NCBI GenBank assembly: GCA_947470885.1
Contig: CANIXE010000046.1
Location: 1 to 10,376 of the forward strand
Direction of reading: 5' to 3'
Length of the DNA: 10,376 bases
Source: Planctomycetota bacterium
GTDB lineage: Bacteria; Planctomycetota; UBA11346
Part shown: piece by piece, positions 1 through 5,556 of the stretch
Layout: each line of letters begins with the position of its first letter
How positions within the stretch are numbered: the stretch's first letter is position 1
Made by a program: the position numbers and the translations under genes
The notes under the pieces: generated by a model
Databases searched by the model: none
Seen by the model: the letters and a program-made list of their open reading frames with translations, nothing else
Told to the model about the DNA's origin: nothing

Positions 1-2
1 GG

Positions 3-803
3 GCTGGTCGGCTGCTCCAAGGAGGTGAGGTGGTGGATCTGGAGATCCCCGAGGCCGAGCCCATGGAGGCGGAGCCCGAGGACCTGCCGTTGAGCATTCT
101 CCACGAGGACGCCCACGTCATCCTCGTCAATAAGGCCCCGGGGATGGTGGTCCATCCCGCCATCGGCCACCGCCGGGGGACGATGGTCAGCGCGCTCCTG
201 GGCAAATTCGGGACGACCTTCGCCGGTGAGGCCTTTCGCCCGGGGATCGTCCACCGCCTGGATGCGGACACCTCGGGGGTGATTATCGTCGCCCGGACTG
301 ATGCCGCCCTGCGGTTTTTACAGGAGGAATTCCACGAGCGCCGGGCCCGGAAGCGCTATCTGGCGGTGGTCGCCGGGAAGCCCCGTTCCGACGTGTTGCG
401 CTGCGAAGAGGCCATCGGCCGCCATCCCAAGGATTTTCGCAAGCGGGCGGTGCGGCCCCTGGGGGAAGGCGACGCGAAGGAGGCCCAGACCACGTTCCTG
501 GTGCGCCACCGCCACGACGCCTGCGCCGTGGTGGAGGCCCGCCCGCGCACCGGGCGCACCCACCAGATCCGGGTCCACGCCGCCCACCTGGGGCATCCCA
601 TCGCCGCCGATGCGGTGTACGGCCGCAGTGCCACCTTCCCGGTGAATCCCGTGGCCGGCCGGCCCGTGCTCACCCGCCAGGGCCTGCATGCCTGGACCTT
701 GGACATCGCCCATCCCGCCGGCGGCACCCTGTCCGTCGAGGCTCCGGTGCCGGCGGATCTCGCCCCCTGGGTTCCGGCCACCCTGCGCCCCCTCACGTAC
801 TGA
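3..803 (+). CDS. rluD: RluD-family 23S rRNA pseudouridine synthase, 5' end outside window
   Basis: Converts specific uridines of 23S rRNA to pseudouridine in the cytoplasm. Counting from a GTG at 30, the catalytic motif HRLDADTSG has its Asp at residue 78. Other family blocks are NKAPGMVVHPA (34-44), RKRYLAVV (107-114), RTGRTHQIRVH (173-183) and HPIAADAVYG (189-198). The reading frame stays open upstream to the window edge (codons from base 3). The residues there and just after, ending GGEVVDLEIPE, look like the normal junction between the N-terminal S4 RNA-binding domain and the catalytic domain. In E. coli RluD the catalytic Asp is residue 139, so about 60 residues (the S4 domain) should lie before the window. 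An AGGAGG at 20-25 in front of GTG 30/33 mimics a ribosome site, but I think the true start is upstream. The stop is one base before ruvB. Whether the target is that of RluD or of a paralogue cannot be told. Confidence 0.9.
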   Translation, partial: AGRLLQGGEVVDLEIPEAEPMEAEPEDLPLSILHEDAHVILVNKAPGMVVHPAIGHRRGTMVSALLGKFGTTFAGEAFRPGIVHRLDADTSGVIIVARTDAALRFLQEEFHERRARKRYLAVVAGKPRSDVLRCEEAIGRHPKDFRKRAVRPLGEGDAKEAQTTFLVRHRHDACAVVEARPRTGRTHQIRVHAAHLGHPIAADAVYGRSATFPVNPVAGRPVLTRQGLHAWTLDIAHPAGGTLSVEAPVPADLAPWVPATLRPLTY

Positions 804-804
804 C

Positions 805-1800
805 ATGCCGCCGCCCACCTTCCAGCAGCGGGACGATGCCCACGACCGGGCCCTGCGCCCTAAGCGCCTGACGGATTTCACCGGTCAGGGCCACGTCACC
901 CGCAACCTCAGCCTGGCGGTGGCCGCCGCCAAGCAGCGCCAGGGCCAGTTGGACCACGTGCTGCTGTCCGGTCCGCCGGGGCTGGGGAAGACCACCCTGG
1001 CCCACATTCTTGCCGCAGAAATGGGCGCAGAAATCCGGGAGACCGCCGGACCGATGCTGGACAAACCCGGGGATCTGGCGGGGATGCTCTCGGCCCTGAC
1101 CCCGGGCAGCGTCCTGTTCATCGATGAAATCCACAGCCTGAAGCGGGTGGTGGAGGAATACCTGTATTCGGCGATGGAGGATTTTCGGATCACCATTCAG
1201 ATCGGTGAGGGTACCTCGTCCCAGGCCCTGACCCTGAACCTCCAGCCCTTCACCCTGGTGGGGGCGACCACCCGGGAAGGCCAGCTGTCCGCGCCGTTCC
1301 GCTCCCGTTTCGGGATCATCGAACGCCTGGACCTGTACACCCGGCCGGAACTCACGTCGATCCTGGGCCGCTCGGCGCAGCTGTTAGGCGTCGAGGCTGA
1401 CGCACCGGGCCTGGCGGAAATCGCCGCCCGCAGCCGGGGCACCGCCCGCTATGCCAACAATCACCTGCGGCGGATCCGGGACCTGGCCCAGGTCCACCAT
1501 GGCAACCGCATCGACCTGGCGGTGGCCCAGGAAGGTTTGGCGATGCTGGGCATCGACGCCGCCGGACTGACCGAACTGGACCGGCGGATCCTCCGCTGCC
1601 TGGCCCGGGGCCGCCGGCCCATCGGCCTGAAAACCATCGCCACCACCGTGGGCGAGGACGAGACCACCATCGAAGACGTGTACGAACCGTACCTGATCCA
1701 GGAGGGCTACCTCACCAAGCAGCCCAACGGCCGGTTGCTGACCTCCAAGGGCTACCAGCACCTCGGCCTGGCGCCGCCGAACGAGGTTGACGACCGCTGA
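805..1800 (+). CDS. ruvB: Holliday junction branch-migration ATPase RuvB
   Basis: Hexameric AAA+ motor that, with RuvA, drives branch migration of Holliday junctions during recombinational repair. The protein has 331 residues, normal for RuvB. Visible motifs: the N-terminal RPK-DFTGQ block (18-28), Walker A GPPGLGKT (56-63), Walker B LFIDE (104-108), the beta-hairpin segment after EDFRITIQIG (125-134), sensor 1 GATTREG (153-159), the arginine finger in FRSRFG (165-170), sensor 2 GTARYAN (212-218) and the C-terminal winged helix ending in EDVYEPYLIQEGYLT (290-304). ATG 805 is chosen because the family N-terminus begins there; an in-frame reading back to 688 would overlap the RluD gene. There is no ribosome site. 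The RluD stop (801-803) is one base away, so translation is probably coupled. ruvA and ruvC are not in the window. One oddity: the usual RTPRGR of the winged helix reads KQPNGR (305-310). Confidence 0.96.
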   Translation: MPPPTFQQRDDAHDRALRPKRLTDFTGQGHVTRNLSLAVAAAKQRQGQLDHVLLSGPPGLGKTTLAHILAAEMGAEIRETAGPMLDKPGDLAGMLSALTPGSVLFIDEIHSLKRVVEEYLYSAMEDFRITIQIGEGTSSQALTLNLQPFTLVGATTREGQLSAPFRSRFGIIERLDLYTRPELTSILGRSAQLLGVEADAPGLAEIAARSRGTARYANNHLRRIRDLAQVHHGNRIDLAVAQEGLAMLGIDAAGLTELDRRILRCLARGRRPIGLKTIATTVGEDETTIEDVYEPYLIQEGYLTKQPNGRLLTSKGYQHLGLAPPNEVDDR

Positions 1801-1986
1801 CCACGTCGGTGCTTCAGAAACAGCTTCTTCCGAATAATTCATGGGTCTATGGCGCTAATGTTTCACCAACAGGCGCATTTATCCGTCATTCGTGTTCCGT
1901 TTTTCGTCCTGTGGAGAATTGCGAATTGAGCTGCGAAACGCCTTGTTCAAACTCCTCCCGAACCACGGTGGACGCACTGGGAGCGT

Positions 1987-2078
1987 CCGAGCACCAGCTC
2001 GGCATCGGTTGTGCCCACATGACAAACTGACGCTGATTTTACGGTGGGAATCGTCCCGAGGCCGAGCAGGCGCTCGGC
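1987..2078. repeat. Pair of near-identical small hairpins
   Basis: The first copy (1987-2002) reads CCGAGC ACCA GCTCGG. The second (2062-2077) reads CCGAGC AGGC GCTCGG and gains one more G-C pair from its flanks (2061/2078). The stems are identical and perfect, both loops are four bases, and the starts are 75 nt apart. Neither is followed by a T-tract on either strand, so they are not typical intrinsic terminators for ruvB. They could be a small dispersed repeat family or part of a structured RNA. Confidence 0.55.
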
Positions 2079-2160
2079 GCACCCAGTGGGATTTTCCCAA
2101 CCCCATGTGGATTTCGACCGACCTGATAACCTGGGTCTGATTTAGACGCAGGAAAGACAA

Positions 2161-2255
2161 AACCACGAAAAGCACGAAATCCACGAAAGCCACGAAAGGA
2201 GAGAGAATATCTTCGGCTCTGTTCTCCTTTCGTGTTTTTCGTGCTTTTCGTGGTT
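2161..2255. repeat. Large inverted repeat of 9-bp CACGAAANN units
   Basis: The left arm (2161-2201) carries four tandem 9-bp units of the form CACGAAANN. The right arm (2224-2255) is the reverse complement with three units. The outer 19 bases, AACCACGAAAAGCACGAAA, pair perfectly. The arms then differ by one extra unit and pair again over CACGAAAGGAG. The loop is about 20 nt. A further loose copy, CTTTTCGTGGTT, lies at 2398-2409, four bases beyond the lacI-type stop and identical to 2244-2255. Similar CACGAAA-rich intergenic repeats are, as I recall, common in some PVC-group and other environmental bacterial genomes. As RNA it would form a very long stem in either direction and could act as a bidirectional transcription block. 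Confidence 0.8.
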
Positions 2256-2259
2256 ATTC

Positions 2260-2284
2260 AAAAAGGGCGCTCAATGCCGAGCGC
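2260..2284 (-). terminator. Likely intrinsic terminator of the lacI-type gene
   Basis: Read on the minus strand: stem GCGCTC, loop GGCATT, stem GAGCGC, then CC and TTTTT (the A-run at 2260-2264 on plus). The stem is only 6 bp but entirely perfect, and the T-run follows almost directly. It lies about 130 nt past the stop of the LacI-family gene, the only minus-strand gene reading into it, and just before the ACGAAA inverted repeat. Confidence 0.55.
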
Positions 2285-2413
2285 GGCGACCACGACGCAC
2301 AAGAAGACCAGGTGGGATGGTCGCATTCTGCCTAATCCCTCTATCGACCCACGAATTCACCAGAAGACGCCAGAAAAAAACATTGCGAATTAAGTGACTT
2401 TTCGTGGTTGTCT

Positions 2414-3451
2414 TCAGCGTCGGTTTTTCTTCCGCAATTTTTCCCCGGGCATCGGTCCCCGGGTCGTGGTCCGAGTGATCAAGGCCAGGGGCTGTTCCAC
2501 CGACGGCACGGTGGTGCCCGGGGTGCGGACCAGGGCGGCGATGCTCCGGGCGCTCCAGGCGCCGAAGTCCGCCATGGGCTGGCGGACGGTGGTCAGACCC
2601 AGGAAATCCATCAGGGGCTGGTCGTCGAAACCCACCACCTGGATGTCCTGGGGCACCTGGCGGCCCTGTTTCGTCAAGGTTTCCAATACGCCCACTGCCA
2701 GGATGTCGCTGGCGCAGACGATCCCGTCGGTGGCGGGGAAGCGACGCAACAGATTTGCGCAGGCGGCGGCCCCGGCCTCCCGGGTCAGGATGTCCGCAGT
2801 GATCACCGGCTGGTCCGGGCCGGCGGCCTCCTGGAAGCCCCGGAGTCGGTCCCGGAACGCAATGCCGGTGAGGGGTCCGTTGATCAGAGCTGGCCGGGCG
2901 GAGCCGCAGGCCAGGACATGGCGGGTGGCCAGGGCGCCGCCGTGGACGTTGTCCACGGTGATGCACGGGGCTCCGGGCAGGTGGTAGTCGACGCAGACGA
3001 AGGGGATGCCCAGATTTAGCAGCTGGGCCTGGCGGTCCTGGCCGATGCCCATGGAACAGAAGATCACGCCCTCGCAGCTCCGCTCCTGGATGATTCGGTC
3101 CAGCAGGCGGTCCTTGGCCTCGTCGCCGGTGATGTCGATGTCGAACAGGACCAGGTCCATGTCCTCGGCGAGGAGGATCTGGGCCATGGGCCGGGACACG
3201 GAGAAATAGAAATCGCTGCTGAACAGGGGTAGCAAGGCGGCGATTCGGGGCCGATTCGGACCGCCAGCGGCCAGGCGCCGGGCTGCCCGGTTGGGGCGAA
3301 AGCCCAGATCATGCATCGCTTGCTGGACCGCCGCCCGGGTCGCCGAGCTGACCCGGGCGCTGCCATTCAGGACCCGGCTGACCGTGGCGATCCCCACCCC
3401 GGCCCGGGTAGCGATGTCATAGATGGTGAGTTCCGCCGACATGGCGGCCAT
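2414..3451 (-). CDS. LacI-family transcriptional regulator
   Basis: A DNA-binding repressor or activator that senses a sugar or related ligand. It has 345 residues, the usual LacI-family length. The N-terminal helix-turn-helix is TIYDIATRAGVGIATVSRVLNG (9-30, written here only to mark the block), then SARVSSATRAAV and the hinge-helix region NRAARRLA (54-61). The rest is a periplasmic-binding-protein-like ligand domain with EGVIFCS (127-133), TDGIVCASD (241-249) and VVGFDD (272-277). The C-terminus ends in a basic tail, KLRKKNRR. ATG 3451 and ATG 3442 are both possible starts and neither has a clear ribosome site; the second begins MSAELTIYDIA, closer to typical family N-termini. It follows the small secreted-protein gene by 56 bp on the same strand and may be read with it. 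The nearby NPCBM-GH43 gene is a natural but unproven target. Confidence 0.93.
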   Translation of the reverse strand: MAAMSAELTIYDIATRAGVGIATVSRVLNGSARVSSATRAAVQQAMHDLGFRPNRAARRLAAGGPNRPRIAALLPLFSSDFYFSVSRPMAQILLAEDMDLVLFDIDITGDEAKDRLLDRIIQERSCEGVIFCSMGIGQDRQAQLLNLGIPFVCVDYHLPGAPCITVDNVHGGALATRHVLACGSARPALINGPLTGIAFRDRLRGFQEAAGPDQPVITADILTREAGAAACANLLRRFPATDGIVCASDILAVGVLETLTKQGRQVPQDIQVVGFDDQPLMDFLGLTTVRQPMADFGAWSARSIAALVRTPGTTVPSVEQPLALITRTTTRGPMPGEKLRKKNRR

Positions 3452-3458
3452 TGTTCAA

Positions 3459-3474
3459 GGGGAAGCGTATCCCC
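3459..3474. promoter_or_regulatory. Candidate LacI-family operator upstream of the regulator gene
   Basis: The 16-bp sequence GGGGAAGCGTATCCCC is a two-fold palindrome: five outer base pairs match, the next two do not, and the centre is CG. LacI-family operators are typically 14-20 bp palindromes with a central CG step. It sits 8-23 bp upstream of the first possible start of the LacI-family gene, where bound repressor would interfere with its expression, so auto-regulation is a fair guess. It could also form a small RNA hairpin. I found no second copy in front of the GH43 gene. Confidence 0.4.
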
Positions 3475-3507
3475 GCAAGGCGGAAGCCCGGGGGATTCCT
3501 CGGTGAT

Positions 3508-3987
3508 TCACCGCCAGCCGTGGTGGGATTGGAAACCCACGCTCCAGGTGGGCCCACATCCCCGGAGGGGGGCGATGTAGCAGGGGCGGTGGTGGTGGTC
3601 CCAACGGCTGCCATACCAACCGCTGCCGAAACCAACGCTCCAGACCACGGAGGGTGACGGGGCCACGTACACCGGGGCTGGTTGTTGGACGTAAACGACC
3701 TGGGGAGGCGGGGTGTACGTCGCGGGGGCAGCGACTGGCTGGATGACGACGGGTTGGACCACCGGGGCCTGGGATCGGGTTTCACCCTTGACCGCCAGGT
3801 CGATGCGCTGGACGGAATTTCGTGGTACAATCAGCTCGGTCGATCCGTAGAGGATCTTCACCTCTTGGTCGGTACCTCCCAAGTAAGTGCCATCGATGGT
3901 TCGGCCATCGTTGAAGGTGAAGTGGTCTTCCGCCCCGAGGAAACCCGGCGCAGCAAGGGTCAAGGTCAGCAGGAGGGTGGTACGCAT
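3508..3987 (-). CDS. Small secreted protein, Sm-like N-terminal domain and Pro/Val/Gln-rich tail
   Basis: A 159-residue exported protein of unknown function. Residues 1-19 form a signal peptide (MRTT, a leucine-rich core, then GFLGA before Glu20). Residues 21-64 (FTFNDGRTIDGTYLGG through IVPRNSVQRIDL) resemble the small beta-barrel, Sm/SH3-like domains found in secreted proteins of several environmental phyla. Residues 73-115 form a low-complexity linker rich in Pro, Val, Gln and Tyr. The C-terminal end is rich in Trp, Gly and His: WSVGF occurs twice (116-120 and 148-152), HHH is at 131-133, and there are two Cys (136, 144), so metal binding or a disulfide is possible. The start has only a weak AG-rich stretch before it. 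It is divergent from the GH43 gene across 96 bp and precedes the LacI-family gene. No enzyme motif is visible. Confidence 0.75.
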   Translation of the reverse strand: MRTTLLLTLTLAAPGFLGAEDHFTFNDGRTIDGTYLGGTDQEVKILYGSTELIVPRNSVQRIDLAVKGETRSQAPVVQPVVIQPVAAPATYTPPPQVVYVQQPAPVYVAPSPSVVWSVGFGSGWYGSRWDHHHRPCYIAPLRGCGPTWSVGFQSHHGWR

Positions 3988-4035
3988 GGGGGGCTTTCTA
4001 ACAGCCGGGGCGGCGGATGCATCCAGGGCCTGGCG

Positions 4036-4065
4036 TGGTCAGTATCGGTCAAAAATAAGTATAGA
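4036..4065 (+). promoter_or_regulatory. Candidate promoter of the GH43 gene
   Basis: TGGTCA (4036-4041) and TATAGA (4060-4065) each match four of six bases of the sigma-70 -35 and -10 hexamers, with an 18-bp spacer. They lie in the only A/T-rich stretch of the 96-bp divergent gap, 18 bp before the ATG at 4084. AGGAG at 4073-4077 is a good ribosome site six bases before that ATG. A 10-bp palindrome, GGATGCATCC (4015-4024), lies just upstream and could bind a regulator. Confidence 0.35.
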
Positions 4066-4083
4066 CAACATGAGGAGCCGGTC

Positions 4084-5556
4084 ATGTCCCGTCTGATCCC
4101 CGTGCTCTGGATTGCCGCCGTAGCGGGTTGGGCCGCTGAACCGGTGCGTTTGTCCTCCCTCGATCTGACCCAAGTGGTTCAGGATTACGGAGTGCCGGGC
4201 CGAGATCGTTCGTTGGATGGGAGACCTTTGGAAATCAATGGTCGCATTTTCACCCACGGAATTGGTACCCATGCCGTGTCGGACATCGTCATCGACCTCG
4301 GTGGAGGCAGTTCCCGATTCACCGCCTGGGCGGGTCTTGATCAGGAATCGATCCCCCTGGCCACGGTGACCTTTGCCGTGTACGCCGACGGAACAATGAG
4401 GTGGTCCACTGGCTTGATCCAAAAAACGGACGATCCCACACGCTGTGATCTGGATGTGACCGGGGTTCAGACCCTCCGTCTGGAGGTGACAGATGGGCCG
4501 GAAGGCTACCGATATGATCATGCAGACTGGGCTGAGGCTGAATTCACCGTGACGGGTCAAAAGCCCAAAATCATCCCGCCGGGGATGGCCTACGATCGGC
4601 GGACCCAGGTGGTGTCAGGCACCATATGGCGGGATACGTTGGGGGCGCCCATCCAGGCCCACGGCGGGGGAATCCTGAATCATAACTACACCTATTACTG
4701 GTATGGCGAAGATAAAAATGGTCCGACGCTAAAAAAGAACCACGAGCGGGTGGATGTGGTGGGTGTCGCCTGCTATTCATCACCAGATCTCCTCAATTGG
4801 ACCTGGGAAGGCCTGGTTTTGCCGGCAGTCCCAGAAGATCCCAGCCATGATCTTCATCCGTCCAAGGTTCTCGAACGACCCAAGGTCATCTATCATCCTG
4901 TCTTGAAAAAATTCGTGATGTGGTTCCACGTCGATGACGCGAATTACGGCGCATCCAAGGCCGGGGTTGCAGTGGCGGATAAAGCAACGGGACCGTTCCG
5001 CTACCTGGGCAGTCGGTCAGAGATCAACGAGCAGACCTTTCAGGACATGAACCTGTTCGTCGATGATGATGACAAGGCCTACGTATTTTTTGCGTCAGAA
5101 GGCAACGTGACCCAGTACGTCAGCCGCCTCAACGACGATTGGACGGACTTGGCCCGCCCGCCGATTGAAGACCAAACCTGGGCGCGGAACTTGGTGAAAC
5201 GGAGTCGTGGAGCTCCCGCACCCTTCAAACACGCGGGAAAATACTATCAAATCACCTCGGGTTGCACCAGGTGGAATCCCAATTCCGCTGATCTCGCGGT
5301 GGCAGATAACCCTTTGGGACCCTATGTCAGCAAAGGTAATCCCTGTTCCGGTCCCAAGGCGGAATACACCTTCCTGGGCCAGGGGACGTTCGTCCTGCCT
5401 CTTAGCCCAGGTCGGTTCCTATTCATGATCGACCGCTGGAAACCCAGGGATCTTAGAGATTCTCGCTATGTTTGGCTGCCATTCACCATCGGCGACGATG
5501 GGACGGTCAGCATTCCCTGGGCTGACCGTTGGGGCATGGAGGTGTGGAAGCCCTGA
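4084..5556 (+). CDS. Secreted NPCBM-GH43 protein (galactanase-like), probably altered active site
   Basis: Predicted to bind, and perhaps cleave, a plant or algal polysaccharide outside the cytoplasm. It has 490 residues. Residues 1-18 form a signal peptide ending WAA before Glu19. Residues about 20-157 are an NPCBM carbohydrate-binding domain (GRDRSLDGRPLEINGR, then THGIGTHAVSDIVIDLGG). Residues about 170-485 are a five-bladed GH43-type propeller resembling exo-beta-1,3-galactanase subfamilies such as GH43_24/34: AHGGGI (192-197), YWYGED (205-210), LERPKVIY (263-270), FQDMNLFVDDD (319-329), APAPFKHAGKYY (377-388), TSGCTRWNPN (391-400), GQGTFVLPL (432-440). In relatives the segment before APA reads REAPA, with Glu as general acid; here it is RGAPA, with Gly376. 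Glu264 and Gln433, thought to match other functional residues, are kept. ATG 4084 is chosen for its ribosome site and signal peptide. GC is clearly lower than in neighbours, suggesting transfer. Subfamily and substrate are inference. Confidence 0.88.
   Translation: MSRLIPVLWIAAVAGWAAEPVRLSSLDLTQVVQDYGVPGRDRSLDGRPLEINGRIFTHGIGTHAVSDIVIDLGGGSSRFTAWAGLDQESIPLATVTFAVYADGTMRWSTGLIQKTDDPTRCDLDVTGVQTLRLEVTDGPEGYRYDHADWAEAEFTVTGQKPKIIPPGMAYDRRTQVVSGTIWRDTLGAPIQAHGGGILNHNYTYYWYGEDKNGPTLKKNHERVDVVGVACYSSPDLLNWTWEGLVLPAVPEDPSHDLHPSKVLERPKVIYHPVLKKFVMWFHVDDANYGASKAGVAVADKATGPFRYLGSRSEINEQTFQDMNLFVDDDDKAYVFFASEGNVTQYVSRLNDDWTDLARPPIEDQTWARNLVKRSRGAPAPFKHAGKYYQITSGCTRWNPNSADLAVADNPLGPYVSKGNPCSGPKAEYTFLGQGTFVLPLSPGRFLFMIDRWKPRDLRDSRYVWLPFTIGDDGTVSIPWADRWGMEVWKP

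Larger units (their letters stand above)
1801..2413. other. Intergenic region, about 610 bp, hairpin- and repeat-rich
   Basis: Lies between the ruvB stop and the lacI-type stop, so both flanking genes point into it. Short open frames exist (for example 1809-2030 and 1892-2140 on plus, 1879-2193 on minus), but their translations resemble no family, have no ribosome sites and overlap one another, so I do not call genes. What it does hold: two matching hairpins (1987-2002 and 2061-2078), a short hairpin with TGGGA/TCCCA arms (2087-2099), a long ACGAAA inverted repeat (2161-2255), a terminator-like hairpin (2260-2284) and a stray repeat unit (2398-2409). Base composition is lower in GC and more mixed than in the housekeeping genes. 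A small RNA or a decayed element is possible but cannot be shown. Confidence 0.6.

Noticed and set aside
30..35. GTG start with a good AGGAGG as the true start of the pseudouridine synthase
   Set aside because: The frame is open upstream to the window edge, the preceding residues match the end of an S4 domain, and the catalytic Asp position implies about 60 missing residues.
688..804. N-terminal extension of RuvB back to 688
   Set aside because: It would overlap the pseudouridine synthase in another frame. The RuvB family N-terminus begins at ATG 805.
2047..2058. GGGAATCGTCCC as a second LacI operator
   Set aside because: It resembles the candidate operator, but the spacing between half-sites differs and no promoter is next to it.
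1809..2193. Short frames after ruvB (1809-2030, 1892-2140, minus 1879-2193)
   Set aside because: They overlap each other on both strands, lack ribosome sites and resemble no protein.
2161..2255. CRISPR array or transposon inverted repeats
   Set aside because: The units are only 9 bp with no spacers, and no transposase gene or target duplication is visible.
2408..3019. Plus-strand frames opposite the LacI-family gene
   Set aside because: The LacI-family protein on the minus strand has complete domains. The opposite frames are unrecognisable shadows.
3682..4083. N-terminal extension of the GH43 protein (134 residues)
   Set aside because: It is antisense to the small secreted-protein gene. 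ATG 4084 has a ribosome site and a signal peptide right after it.
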